Origin: Bog-756 sp963699345
GTDB lineage: Bacteria; Actinomycetota; Acidimicrobiia; Acidimicrobiales; RAAP-2
DNA length: 64,000 nt
Reading direction: 5' to 3'
NCBI GenBank assembly: GCA_963699345.1
Contig: CAVOTL010000005.1
Span: forward strand, 1,364,001-1,428,000
The notes beneath the pieces are model-generated. The model was not told where the DNA came from. It was given only the letters and a program-made list of their open reading frames with translations, and searched no databases. The translations under genes and the position numbers were made by a program. Below are positions 34,965-45,331 of the stretch, in pieces (within the stretch, counting starts at the first letter, position 1; each line of letters begins with the position of its first letter).

Positions 34965-35755
34965 TGCGTCGTCAACTGCTTACGTCAGTGGCCATGATCA
35001 TCGTCCTCACCCTGGTCTGCGGGTTGGGCTACTCACTCGTCGTCACCGGCATCGGCGAGGCGGCCTTCGGCCACCAGGCCAACGGGTCCTTCGTCCAGGA
35101 GAACGGCAAGGACGTCGGCTCGTCGCTGATCGGCCAGCCGTTCACCGACGCCAAGGGGAACCCGGTGGCCAAGTACTTCCAGTCCCGCCCCTCGGAGGCC
35201 GTCACCAGCTCCGAGACCGACAACATCACGGTGGGCGAGTCCTCCAACCTCGGACCGTCGAACCCGCTGCTCATCGGCTTCATCCCCGGGGTGAACAGCG
35301 TGGGCCTGAACGGGAACCCGTCGAAGACGAACCCGTTCGCGACCCCCACCGACCCGTACTGTGTGCCGGTGACCGACGACTCGTCCGAGACCCCCGTGGT
35401 CGCCCCGACCGCCGGGGAGAAGTTCGCCAGGAACCCGGACGGCACCTACGTCTGCGATCCGAACACCGTGCCCGAGCGGGCCATCGCCTACCGCCTCGAG
35501 TTCGGTCTGCCGGCCGGCGCCGAGGTGCCCGTCGACGCCGTGACCGCCTCCGGGTCCGGCCTCGACCCCGACATCTCCATCGCCAACGCCGATCTCCAGG
35601 CGCCCACCGTCGCCCGGGCCCGGCACCTCCCCCTCGCCACCGTGCAGCGTCTGATCACGGCCAACACCACCGGGCGTAGCCTGGGAGTGCTCGGCGACCC
35701 CGGAGTGAACGTGCTGACCCTGAACATCGCCCTCGACGACCTGGGAGCACGCTGA
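34964..35755 (+). CDS. kdpC: KdpC, K+-transporting ATPase subunit C
   Basis: A 263-residue protein with one N-terminal membrane helix (LTSVAMIIVLTLVCGLGYSL) and an external domain. Family motifs are GSSLIGQPFTDAKGNPVAKY, YFQSRPSEAV, SNLGPSNPLLI, the VPVDAVTASGSGLDPDISIA signature and LPLATVQRLITANTTGRSLG. It is longer than E. coli KdpC because of an insert around residues 105-165 (PGVNSVGLNGNPSKTNPFAT to CDPNTVPER) seen in some actinobacteria. It is intact; the ATG overlaps the kdpB stop (TAATG). Confidence 0.96.
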   Translation: MRRQLLTSVAMIIVLTLVCGLGYSLVVTGIGEAAFGHQANGSFVQENGKDVGSSLIGQPFTDAKGNPVAKYFQSRPSEAVTSSETDNITVGESSNLGPSNPLLIGFIPGVNSVGLNGNPSKTNPFATPTDPYCVPVTDDSSETPVVAPTAGEKFARNPDGTYVCDPNTVPERAIAYRLEFGLPAGAEVPVDAVTASGSGLDPDISIANADLQAPTVARARHLPLATVQRLITANTTGRSLGVLGDPGVNVLTLNIALDDLGAR

Positions 35756-35787
35756 CCGTGCGCCACCAGTCCAACCGGTAGGTCGGG

Positions 35788-38471
35788 ATGGCCCGCGGCA
35801 AGCTCCGTCTGTACCTGGGGGCCGCCCCCGGCGTGGGCAAGACCTACGCCATGCTCAACGAGGGCTGGCGGCGGCGCCAACGGGGCACCGACGTGGTCAT
35901 CGGCTGGGTGCAGGACCACGGGCGTCCCCAGACCGACGCCCAGATCCGCGACCTGCCCATCTTCCCCCGCCGGACGGTCGAGTACCGGGGCCAGCCGTTC
36001 GAGGAGATGGACCTGGAGGGGCTCCTCGCCCGCCGGCCGGAGCTGGTGCTCGTCGACGAGCTGGCCCACACCAACATCCCGGGATCGGGCAACTCCAAGC
36101 GCTGGGAGGACGTCAACGACCTGCTGGAGGCCGGCATCAACGTCATCTCGACGGTCAACCTGCAGCACCTCGAGTCGCTGAACGACGTCGTCGAGCGCAT
36201 CACCGGTGTGGCCCAGCAGGAGACCGTGCCCGACCGGGTGGTCCGGGCCGCCGACCAGATCGAGCTGGTCGACATGGCCCCCGAGGCCCTGCGGCGCCGG
36301 CTGGCCCACGGCAACGTCTACCCCCCCGAGCGCATCGACGCCGCCCTGGGCAACTACTTCCGGGCGGGCAACCTGACCGCCCTGCGCGAGCTGGCCCTGC
36401 TGTGGGTGGCCGACCGGGTCGACGAGGAGCTCCACGACTACCGCGAACGCCACGACATCGCGGGGGCGTGGGAGACCAAGGAACGGGTCGTGGTGTCGCT
36501 GACCGGCTCACCGGGCAGCGCCGTGCTGGTGCGGCGGGCCGCCCGGATGGCCATGCGGACCAAGGCCGAGCTGGTGGGCGTGCACGTGCGCACCGATGAC
36601 GGGCTGTCGGACGCCGGCGGTGACGGGCTCACCCGCAACCGGGCCCTCCTCGACGACCTCGGCGGCCGCTTCGTCGAGGTGGTGGGGGCCGACGTGGCGC
36701 CGGCCCTCGTCCAGGTGGCCCGGGCCGAGAACGCCACCCAGCTGGTGATGGGCGCCACCCACCGGAGCCGACTGTCCGAGTTCGTCCGCGGCTCGGTCAT
36801 CAACTCGGTCATCCGGGCGGCCGGCGGGGCGCTCGACGTGCACGTCATCGCCACCGACGCGGCCGACAGCGTCCCCGAGGAGGCGACCCACGCCCGTTCC
36901 CATCCGGTGGCCGGGACCCGGAACCGGCGCCGGATCCTGTCCCCCCTGTCGGTCCGCCGCCGGCTCGCCGCCGTCCTGCTCGGCTTCGTCGGCTTTCCGC
37001 TGCTCACCCTCCTCCTGACCTCGACCGGCAGCCACGCCGACCTGTCGACGGCCTTGAGCTCGTACCTGCTCCTCGTCGTGGCGGTGGCCGCCACCGGCGG
37101 CGTGTGGCCCGGCTTCCTGGCCGCCATCGTCGGCTTCCTCCTGTCCAACTACTACTTCGCGCCCCCGGTCCACACCTTCACCATCGCCGACGCCCGTGAC
37201 GTGCTGGCGCTGGCGATCTTCCTGGTGACGGCCGGGGTGGTGAGCGTCCTCGTCGACCTCGCGGCCCGCCGCACGGCGGCCGCCATCCAGGCGCGCTCCG
37301 ACGCCCGCATGCTGGCCCGCGTGGCCGGACGGCTGGTGTCCCCCGAGGGCAACCCGCTGCCGGCCCTCCTGGACGAGCTCGTCGTCGCCTTCCGGCTCGA
37401 GTCGGCCGCCATCCTGCGTGAGGGCCCGGTCGACGCCGGGGTCCCCGGTGGCCCACCGCGTGGCGGACGGTGGCGTCGGCCGGGACGACCCCCCTGACAT
37501 CGCCGGCCGACGCGTCACTCACCCTGCCGCTCACCGACCTCGACGTGCTCGCCCTGCAGGGGCCGGGCCTCAGCGCCGAGGACCGGGACATCCTGGCCGC
37601 CTTCGCCGCCCAGCTGGCCGCGGCCCTCGAGACCGACCGCCTCCACGCCGAGGCGGCCGAGGCCGACTCGCTGGCCCGGGCCAACCAGCTGCGTTCGGCC
37701 CTGCTGGCCGCCGTCAGCCACGACCTGCGCACCCCGTTGGCCTCGATCAAGGCGGCGTCGTCCAGCCTCCTGTCCGACCAGCTCCGGTTCGGCCCCGACG
37801 AGACGGCCATCCTCCTCCACATGATCGACGACGAGGCCGACCGGCTGAGCGCCCTGGTGGAGAACCTGCTCGACATGAGCCGGTTGGAGACGGGGTCGAT
37901 GGAGGTCCTGTCCCGGATCTCCGACGTCGAGGACCTCATCGGTGCGGCGCTGACCAGTCTCGGTCCGCGGGCGAAGGGGGTCGTGGTGTCCGTCGACCGG
38001 GGCGTGCCCCTGATCGAGACGGATCCGGCGCTCGTCGAGCGGGTCCTGGCCAACCTGGTCGACAACGCCCTGCTCCACGGGGCCGGCGCCCCGGTGCGGG
38101 TGGAGGCGGGCACGGTCGCCGGACGGGTGGACGTGCGGGTCATCGACCACGGGCCGGGCATCCGGCCGGCCGACCGCGACCTCGTGTTCCGACCCTTCCA
38201 GCGCCTCGGCGACACCGAGAACCGCTCCGGGGTGGGCCTCGGGCTCGCCGTGTCCCGCGGCTTCGTCGAGGCCGTCGGCGGCGAGCTCGACCTGGAGGAC
38301 ACGCCGGGGGGCGGCTGCACCATGGTCGTCCGGCTCCCGGCGTCCGAGGACCACACGCCCACCATCATCGACGCCGACCTGGACTCCGACGTGGTCGTCC
38401 CCGATGAGGAGCCCCTGGGTGGGTCGACCGGGGACCGGTCCGGCGGTCAGGACACCGGGGTGCGCCCGTGA
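35788..38471 (+). CDS. kdpD: KdpD, osmosensitive K+-channel sensor histidine kinase, frame broken near 37450
   Basis: About 890 residues. N-terminal KdpD domain with Walker A LYLGAAPGVGKTYAMLNEGW and Walker B LVLVDELAHTNIPGSG; a USP-like domain (VVVSLTGSPGSAVLVRRAAR); four membrane helices (RRRLAAVLLGFVGFPLLTLL, LSSYLLLVVAVAATGGVWPG and two more); a GAF-like region; and the kinase with His in LLAAVSHDLRTPLASIKAAS and the ATP site NLVDNALLHGAGAPVR, DHGPGIRP, GVGLGLAVSRGFVEA. It senses K+ limitation and turgor. The GAF region changes frame near 37440-37460 (WRTVASAGTTPL follows). It begins 33 bases after kdpC. Confidence 0.95.
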
Positions 38472-38505
38472 GGTCGCGGCGGGATCGGCGGCGACGGCGC
38501 CGCGG

Positions 38506-39202
38506 GTGACCGCGGGGGCGCCGGCGGTCGGCCCGGGTACTGGTCATCGACGACGACCCGTCGTTGCTGCGGGCACTCACCATCAGTCTCGGCGCCCGGG
38601 GCTACGAGGTGACCGGGGCCCGGACCGGCGAGGAGGGCCTCGACAAGATGGCCCACTGGCACCCCGACCTGGTGCTGGTCGACCTCGGGCTGCCCGGGAT
38701 CGACGGCGTCGAGGTGATCCGGGGCATCCGCGGATGGAGCGCCGTGCCGGTGCTGGTGCTGTCGGCCCGGCACCAGTCGATGAGCAAGGTGGAGGCCCTC
38801 GACCTCGGGGCGGACGACTACGTCACCAAGCCCTTCGGGATGGACGAGCTGCTGGCCCGGATCCGGGCCGCCCTGCGCCGCGCCCCCGGCGCCGACCAGG
38901 ACCCCCGGGTCGAGGCCGAGGGGTTCACCGTGGACCTGGACACCAAGCGGGTCGTGCGGGACGGCGCCGAGGTCCATCTGACCCCGAAGGAGTGGGACCT
39001 CGTCGAGGTCCTGGTGCGGAACCCGGGCCGACTGGTGTCCCAGCGCCAGCTGCTCCACGACGTGTGGGGGCCCCAGTACGAGACGGAGACGGAGTACCTG
39101 CGGGTGCTCATGGGCCGGGTCCGCCGCAAACTCGAGGACGACCACTCCCGACCCCGCCACTTCATCACCGAGCCCGGCATGGGCTACCGGTTCGAGCCCT
39201 GA
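38506..39202 (+). CDS. kdpE: KdpE, OmpR-family response regulator
   Basis: About 230 residues. The receiver domain is VLVIDDDPSLLRALTISLGA, with the phospho-acceptor Asp in LVLVDLGLPGIDGVEVI and the Lys in LGADDYVTKPFGMDELLARI. The winged-helix output domain is VHLTPKEWDLVEVLVRNPGR to LRVLMGRVRRKLEDDHSRPR, ending in FITEPGMGYRFEP. It activates kdp transcription when phosphorylated by KdpD. The true start is uncertain: in the receiver frame no start codon lies between a TGA at 38508 and the first strand; a GTG at 38506 (MTAGAPAV) in the adjacent frame fits if one base is surplus near 38530. Confidence 0.93.
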
Positions 39203-39347
39203 CGCGCCCGGAGCAGCGCTCGACCGTTCCGACAACTCCGGCTGCGCTGACCACCCCCGGCCGATGACCGGGCGGGCCGGCCGGGAGACCCGGCGTCCGC
39301 AGGGTCAGCCCAGTGGGCCCGGATCAGTTCGGGCCGCCGATCCCCGC

Positions 39348-40057
39348 TCAGTAGAAGAGGGCTCCGACGGCCACCAGGATGACCGTGGACAGGGCGATCC
39401 ACACGGCGAAGAACCGGATCAGTCGCACCCGGTACCAGGTACCGCCGTCATAGCGCCCCTTCGACGCCCGCAGCCACAGGCCGAGGCCGATGAACGCCAT
39501 CAGGATCAGGTGGGCCAAGCGTCGAGCCCATGAAGAACTCGTACGTCGAGGCGTAGGCGCCGTCGATGGTGGTGAACGGGATGACCTGGAACTGGTAGAT
39601 CTGCACGCCGATGGCGGCCAGCAGGAAGAGGAACCCGAGCCCGGCCGCCCCGGCCACGGCACGTCGGCCGGCGTCCCGCTTGGCGGCCGACTCGGCCATC
39701 CAGATGAAGGCCGCGGCGAGCACCGCACACACCGAGATGATGATGCCGTGCACCGGGTTGGCCCGGGTGATCGGTGAGGTGATCGGGTTGCCGAGCCCGT
39801 CCGTACAGGGGTTGGCCTTGCTAGCAGGCGGCACCGTTCCAGAGGCCGCTCGTGTTGAGGGCCCGCAGGTAGAACCAGGTGAAGAGCTCGAGGATCAGGA
39901 AGAACGCGTCGCCGGCGATGAGCAGCCACATCAACAGCCGCTCCTTCTGGTCCCGTCGGAAGGCGGACTCGTGCTCGCCGCCCGGGTTCTCCGCCCCTTC
40001 GGCGGCCGGGCCGTGCCCGTGGTCGTCGTGGCCGTGCTCCGTCTCGGTGATCGCCAT
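39348..40057 (-). CDS. coxC: Cytochrome c oxidase subunit III, frame broken twice
   Basis: Heme-copper oxidase subunit III. It starts MAITETEHGHDDHGHGPAAE, His-rich, then RDQKERLLMWLLIAGDAFFL, ILELFTWFYLRALNTSGLWN; a second frame gives GIIISVCAVLAAAFIWMAES and LAAIGVQIYQFQVIPFTTID, AYASTYEFFMGS; a third gives LAHLILMAFIGLGLWLRASK and AVWIALSTVILVAVGALFY. Y-A-S-T-Y-E-F-F-M-G and LAHLILM match the usual H-x-x-H-V region of the subunit. Single extra bases near 39828 and 39525 separate the frames. The ATG overlaps the coxA stop (TGATG). It is the last gene of the oxidase operon. Confidence 0.85.
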
Positions 40058-42023
40058 CAGACCGTCCCCCCGTCACCCGGCTCGGACGTCGGTGCCTGAC
40101 CGGCGGGCACCAACTCCGGTTCGGCCGCCGGGGCCGTGTCCGGTACCTCCTGGCCGTCGGGCACGCCTTCGCCGTAGGTGTACGGGTCCGAGGTGACGAC
40201 GGGGTCCACCAGGAAGTTCTCGAGCGGCACCGGGGTGGGCACCTTCCACTCGAGCGTCTTGGAGAACCAGGGATTGGCCGGGGCGAGCTTCCCGTGCCGC
40301 CAACTGCTGATCATCATGTAGAGGAACACCAGCCAGCCGGCCATGAGGATGTAGGCACCGGCGGTCGCCATCTGGTTGGCCGACTTCGTAGTGCGGGTTG
40401 TAGTAGGCGATCCGTCGGGCCATGCCCTGGAAGCCCTCCCAGAACATGCCGAAGTAGGTCACCTGGATCCCGATGGCGATGAGCCAGAACGCCACCTTGC
40501 CGATCCGCTCGTTGAGCATCCGGCCGGACACCTTCGGGAACCAGTAGCAGACGGCGGCCGTCGCCCCGATCATGGCGCCGCCCAGCAATGTGTAGTGGAA
40601 GTGGGCGGTCACGAACATGTCACCGTGGAAGAACTGGTCGGCCGGGACGTCGGACAGGTAGATGCCGGTGACCCCGCCGATGATGAAGTTCCAGATGAAC
40701 AGATAGACGAACCACATCGGCAATCGCATCCAGATGCTGCCCTTCCACATCGTGCCGATCGTGCACAGGAAGATGATGCCGGTCGGTATGGAGATGAGCT
40801 CGGTGGTCAGCATGAAGGGCGCGGCCAGGTTGGGCGCCCATCCGGTGGTGAACATGTGGTGGGCCCACACCATGATCGACAGCGCGGCGATCGCCACGAA
40901 GGCGGCGACGGCCACCTTGTAGCCGAAGACCGGTTTACGGGCGAACGTCGAGGCGATCTCCAACACCGCGGCCACCGGTGGGAGCAGGATGACGTAGACC
41001 TCGGGATGGCCCATGATCCAGAAGATGTTCTCGTAGAGCCACGCCGCTCCGCCGACCTGGGGCACGAAGAACGACGTACCCGTCGCCCGGTCGGTGATCA
41101 TCATGGTCATGACCGCCAGGAAGGCGGGCATGGCGTAGAGGCCGAGGGCGCTGCCGATGACCGCCCCCCAGGTGAAGATGGGCAGACGGCCCATCGTCAT
41201 GCCCTTGGCCCGCATGGTGACCACCGTCACGATGGTGTTGACGCCGGCCACCGTCACCGACACCACGAAGACGATGATGGTGATGGCGAAGGCGTCCATG
41301 GCCGGCGGAGCCTGGACGGACAGCGGCGCGTACGTCGTCCATCCGGCGTTGACGCCGCCGAGGAAGAACGTCGACAGGAGGCACGGCACCGCCGAGACGA
41401 CGACCCAGAAGCTCATGGCGTTGAGCCGGGGGAAGGCCATGTCCTTGGCGCCGATCATGATCGGCATGATGAAGTTGGCGAAGGGGCCCGACACCATGAT
41501 GATGGTGGCGATGATCATGACCATGCCGTGGATGGTGACGACCGAGTTGTAGGTCTGGGGGTCGAGGAACGACGAGTGCGGGCGTGATCAGCTGGGTGCG
41601 GATCATCATGGCCAGCGTGCCGCCCACCCCGAAGAGGACCATGACCAGGACGAGGTACTGCGTGCCGACCACCTTGTGGTCGGTGCAGAACTTCAGGTAG
41701 CGGTACCGGCCCTGGCCGACACCTGCGGCGTACAGCTCGTCCTCGTGGGACTGGTCGTGCCCGAGCATCCAGCGGATCGGGGCGTTGAACGTGCCCATCC
41801 CGATGTTGAACCCGAGAACCCAGCCGACCATGGTGCAGGTGACCACCATGTCGGAGCCCCAGTTCGAACCCTGGACGGTGGCGTGCGACACCAGCCAGGC
41901 CACGAAGCCCAGGAAGATGCCGAAGCCGAGCCCGGTCCAGATGCTCTGATGCCGGTAGAACCCACCGGCCTTCGACCCGAGGTGCGTGTCCTCGAGGAGT
42001 GGCGGCGCCACAGCTGTCGTCAC
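40057..42023 (-). CDS. coxA: Cytochrome c oxidase subunit I, frame broken twice
   Basis: Catalytic subunit of an aa3-type oxidase, about 655 residues. Heme a ligand His in VVTIHGMVMIIATIIM; CuB and the cross-linked His-Tyr in NIFWIMGHPEVYVILLPPVA; the CuB His pair in SIMVWAHHMFTTGWAPN; and heme ligands in MFVTAHFHYTLLGGAMIGAT. The N-terminal 150 residues contain an additional hydrophobic region (GFGIFLGFVAWLVSHATVQG). A single surplus base at 41580 joins TQLITP to HSSFLDPQTYN; another near 40386 joins NPHY to KSANQMATAGAYIL. The C-terminus has a long Pro/acidic tail. It lies between coxB and coxC. Confidence 0.95.
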
Positions 42024-42090
42024 GGTCGTACCCTTTCGGTGCTGCGTACAGGAGTCCTGTTCGTCGTCGAGGTCATGCCGGCGTCGGCCG

Positions 42091-42939
42091 TCACTTGTTC
42101 ATCGCCGTGGTGGAGCCGCCCGACGAGATGTCGGCGTCGGTGTTCGCCGCGGTGGAACTCGCCCCGTGGGTCTGGAGCCAGCTGTCGAACTGCTGGGACG
42201 TGACCACGTCCGCCTGGTTGTTCATGAAGGCGTGGTACAGACCGCACAACTGGCTGCACTGGACGATGAAGCTGCCCAGCTTGTTGGGCGTGGTCCGGAT
42301 GACCGTGATCTCGCCCGGGTTGGCGTCGACCTGCACGCCGAGGGCGGCGGGCCAGAAGCCGTGGGTGACGTCCACCGAGGTCACGTTGAACTGCACCGGC
42401 CGGTTGATCGGCAGCTCGAGCGTCCGGGTCTCCACACCGGTCCCCGGGTAGCTGTAGGTCCACACCCACTGCTGACCGGTCACGTTCACCTGGAGGGTGT
42501 TCGGGTGGGTCGTCTGCTGGGACGCCCACACGGTGATGCCCCAGAACAGCAGCACGACGACGAGGAAGGTCGAGATGCTCAGCCACAGGACCGTCACCGG
42601 TCCGTTGCCCCGCTGGGGGGCGCCGTCCGGCGGAGGCACGTCCGGGTCATCTCCCCTGTGACGCCAGGCGATGAGGCTGTAGAAGCCGACGGCGTAGACG
42701 AAGGCGGCCACCGGGGCGGCCAGCACCGTGAAGACGACGACGGTCGCCCACACGTCACCGCCTTCGGAGGACAACAGTCCGGGCAGCAGGTGGTGGGGGG
42801 CGTAGGCGCCGATCAGCACGCCCACGATGGTGAAGACGAGCCAGATGATGAAGATCTTGCCGCCGGCCCGGGCGAAGAACGGCTGGCCCCCGAGCAGGGT
42901 GTTGGCCTCGATGTCGTCTACGTCCTTCTCAAACGACAT
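42091..42939 (-). CDS. coxB: Cytochrome c oxidase subunit II (CuA)
   Basis: A 282-residue intact protein. Two membrane helices (KIFIIWLVFTIVGVLIGAYA and VTVLWLSISTFLVVVLLFWG) lead to an external cupredoxin domain with the CuA site: His in TSVDVTHGFWPAALGVQVDA and the loop FIVQCSQLCGLYHAFMNNQA (Cys-x3-Cys-x3-His-x2-Met). It accepts electrons from cytochrome c and passes them to heme a. It starts inside the 3' end of the cupredoxin-like gene (11-base overlap), so the two are translationally coupled. The C-terminus is Ser/Thr-rich. Confidence 0.95.
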   Translation of the reverse strand: MSFEKDVDDIEANTLLGGQPFFARAGGKIFIIWLVFTIVGVLIGAYAPHHLLPGLLSSEGGDVWATVVVFTVLAAPVAAFVYAVGFYSLIAWRHRGDDPDVPPPDGAPQRGNGPVTVLWLSISTFLVVVLLFWGITVWASQQTTHPNTLQVNVTGQQWVWTYSYPGTGVETRTLELPINRPVQFNVTSVDVTHGFWPAALGVQVDANPGEITVIRTTPNKLGSFIVQCSQLCGLYHAFMNNQADVVTSQQFDSWLQTHGASSTAANTDADISSGGSTTAMNK

Positions 42940-43709
42940 GGACGAACCCCGACATGAACCCGTAGGCGCCCATGACGCCACCGAAGCTGGCCACCATCGA
43001 CCCGCAGGGGAACTCGCAGTTCCAGGCGTAGACGCCCTTGGCACCCGAGATGAAGCTGAACGTGACCGTGTAGTGCTGGCCGGCGTCGTCGTTCGACGAG
43101 CCGGTCGGCAGGTTGGCGTTGGTCGGCAACGGCACGTTCAGGAAGAAGTTGCTGTCGACCCCGGGGGCGCTCCGCATGGTGAAGGTGTGGCCGATGTTGT
43201 TCGGGTCCCAGTGGTTGGCCACCGTCGTCTTGCCGGACGGGGTGGTGAAGACGGCGGTGCCGCCGACGGTGCCGTGCACGTTCGCGAACCACGGATTGTT
43301 GAGCGACCCGCCCGAGTCGTACTGCTGCACGGTGACGGTCACCAGGGCGTGGGCCGGCACCTGGAACTGGTTCGTGAAGCCGTAGGCGGGCCAACTGGGA
43401 TTGCCGTTCGGGATGGATCGCCTTGCCGTCGACCGTCCCCGTCGAATCCGGGTACGTCTGGAACTGCAGGGCCACGTGCGGAAGCGTCTGGCCGTTGACC
43501 ACGGCGGTCCCGAGGGACTTGGCCACCTCGATCCCGTTCGGGGCGTTCGGCGACGTGTAGGTCTGGGACATGAAGAAGGCGGCCACTCCGGCGATGGCCA
43601 CGAAGGCCACGACGAAGGTGAGGATCACCCCCATCGGCTTCGCTCTTCCCGAGGCCGCATCGGCGGATGCCGTGCCCTCCGGTGGTGTCGACGCTCCTGG
43701 TTCTGCCAC
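42929..43709 (-). CDS. Membrane-anchored cupredoxin-like protein (CuA-like site lacking the second His), frame broken near 43415
   Basis: First gene of the oxidase operon, about 260 residues. A Pro/Ser-rich start (MAEPGASTPPEGTASADAAS) is followed by one membrane helix (GVILTFVVAFVAIAGVAAFF) and an external domain: EVAKSLGTAVVNGQTLPHVA, then in another frame VPAHALVTVTVQQYDSGGSL, PNNIGHTFTMRSAPGVD and GVYAWNCEFPCGSMVASFGG. His in GHTFTM and Cys-x3-Cys in NCEFPCG echo a CuA site, but the following His and Met of CuA are replaced by Val and Phe. AGGAAGTGGGGG precedes the GTG at 43709. A type-1-like or copper-delivery role is possible. Confidence 0.7.
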
Positions 43710-43937
43710 GACCCCCACTTCCTGCCTTGTCTGTCCGGGGACCACGGTGCACGACGTGCCCCGGGGATCCCCCAGTTGGCTACTGCACAACTCTTCTTAG
43801 CAAACTCTCAGCTGAAATTCACGTGCCTGTAAACAACCGTCACCCTAGCGGTTCCACCACTCCGGGTGAGGGTTCCGGCGCGGTCGGTCCATGAAGCGGG
43901 CCCGAGTGGCGCCGGGGGCCGACCCGGCCGCCAGCCC

Positions 43938-43998
43938 GTTGCCTCATGTCAAACCCTCCGCCAAGGGTGATTCGTTGCCTCACGTAAAACCCTCCGCC
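43938..43998. repeat. Left end of the IS: two direct copies of a 25-base repeat
   Basis: Copies at 43938-43962 and 43974-43998, starts 36 bases apart, differ at two positions (CATGTCAAA versus CACGTAAAA). Inverse copies are at 45229-45253 and 45266-45288. Probably paired transposase-binding sites. Confidence 0.85.
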
Positions 43999-44003
43999 TG
44001 GAA

Positions 44004-45188
44004 CTAGTGGGTGAACGCCCGATTGACCGCCCGGGGAGGGGGTCCGGTCTTGGACAGGGCCAGGCGTTCGAGTTGGGCACAGAGTCGGTCGATCTCGCGT
44101 TGGACCTGGCCTGGGGAGAGGGCGTTGCGGGCCCGGGTGAGGGCGGCCTGTTTGGCCGGGGTGAGGACGGCGGTGGCGACCAGGCGCTGGTAGGGACTGG
44201 CGGCGGCATCGTGGCGTTTGACGACCTTGGCGCCGATGCGGGTGGATTCGACGAGCTTCTGCTGGGTGAGCAGGAGGTTGGTGTAGCCCCGGTCGATGGC
44301 CCAGATCCGGTTGAGGAGGTCGAGCTCGGCCTGGGTGTTGAAGCGCAGGTAGCCGACCAGTTCGCGGACATGGGTCCAGTTCTTCTGCTCGACGTGGCAG
44401 CCGTCGTTCTTGTTGCCGGGTCGGGAACGGGTGAAGGTGATCCGGCGGGACGTACACCACTCGAGGAAGTGGGCGTTGATGAACTCGCTCCCGTTGTCCG
44501 AGTCGATGCCCAGGATCGGAAACGGGAAGGCGCCACCGGCGTGCTCGATGGCCTGGGCGACCCGGATCGCCGACTTGTTGGCCACCGACCGGTTGACCGT
44601 CCAACCGGTGGCGACGTCGGTCATCGTCAGGGTGAAGCAGAATTCCCCGAAGGAGTTCCCTCCCTCGTGGCCCACCAGGTCGATCTCCACGAAGCCGGGT
44701 GTCACGTCGTCCCACTCCGACCAGGTCCGGATGGGGATCTGGGTCTTGAGCAGCGATCCCGGCTTGGTGTGGCTCATGGCCCGGAACCCGGCCAGCACTT
44801 TGGCCCCCGCCAGGCGCCGGTCGATGGTGGCGGCGCTCATGGTCATCAGCAGCTCGGCTTCCTCCTCGGTGAGGTCGAGCTCGCCATCCCGGCGCAGTAG
44901 CGGAACGAGGACCGGGAGCATGGGGGCCAGCCGCTTGCCCGCCGGCGCCCGGGCGGCCCGCCAGCAGAGTTCCAGGGCCGAGACGACCCTCGAGCTGTAG
45001 AGCGGCGCCCTCGGGCTCCTGGTCCGCACCGCCTTGACCTCACCGGCGCCCCGGAGCCGGGCCCGGGCATGGTCCCGGCTCCAACCGGTGAGGTCCACCA
45101 GCTGGTCGAGGATCTTCGACTTCTCGGACCGGGAGCCCCGCTTGTACTGGATGGCCAACTTCTTCGTGACCGCACGTCGTTCGCCCAT
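44004..45188 (-). CDS. DDE (integrase-core) transposase
   Basis: A protein of about 394 residues with an N-terminal helix-turn-helix region (RAVTKKLAIQYKRGSRSEKS, LTGWSRDHARARLRGAGEVK) and an integrase-like core. Candidate catalytic acids: Asp in GFVEIDLVGHEGGNSFGEFC, Asp in ILGIDSDNGSEFINAHFLEW, and Glu in DGCHVEQKNWTHVRELVGYL. The Q-K-N-W-x-x-V-R-x-x-V-G-Y block is characteristic of a group of non-classified actinobacterial integrase-core transposases. GGAG lies six bases before the ATG at 45188; an ATG at 45200 is also in frame. It is intact, so the element may be active. Confidence 0.9.
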   Translation of the reverse strand: MGERRAVTKKLAIQYKRGSRSEKSKILDQLVDLTGWSRDHARARLRGAGEVKAVRTRSPRAPLYSSRVVSALELCWRAARAPAGKRLAPMLPVLVPLLRRDGELDLTEEEAELLMTMSAATIDRRLAGAKVLAGFRAMSHTKPGSLLKTQIPIRTWSEWDDVTPGFVEIDLVGHEGGNSFGEFCFTLTMTDVATGWTVNRSVANKSAIRVAQAIEHAGGAFPFPILGIDSDNGSEFINAHFLEWCTSRRITFTRSRPGNKNDGCHVEQKNWTHVRELVGYLRFNTQAELDLLNRIWAIDRGYTNLLLTQQKLVESTRIGAKVVKRHDAAASPYQRLVATAVLTPAKQAALTRARNALSPGQVQREIDRLCAQLERLALSKTGPPPRAVNRAFTH

Positions 45189-45228
45189 CGAAAGCTCCAT
45201 GGATCAGGCGTAGTCGGCCCATCTCCCA

Positions 45229-45288
45229 GGCGGAGATTCTTAGATGAGGCAACGATGCCGCCTACGCGGAGGTTTTAGATGAGTCAAT
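45229..45288. repeat. Right end of the IS: two copies of the end repeat, inverted
   Basis: GGCGGAGATTCTTAGATGAG (from 45229) and GCGGAGGTTTTAGATGAGTC (from 45266) are inverse copies of the left-end repeat with several differences. The spacing is about 36 bases, as on the left. Confidence 0.82.
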
Positions 45289-45331
45289 GCGCGCCAGGTC
45301 CAGGCCCGGAGGTCCTCGGTAGTGTGGCCCT

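Larger units (their letters stand above)
43938..45288. mobile_element. Insertion sequence with doubled end repeats, about 1.35 kb
   Basis: An intact DDE transposase gene is flanked on each side by two copies of a roughly 25-base repeat (consensus GTTGCCTCAtgTaAAAcCCTCCGCC), inverted between the two ends. It lies between the cox operon and a small membrane-protein gene, splitting the oxidase region from ctaG and the SCO fusion. I could not identify a target-site duplication with confidence. The IS family is uncertain. Confidence 0.82.
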
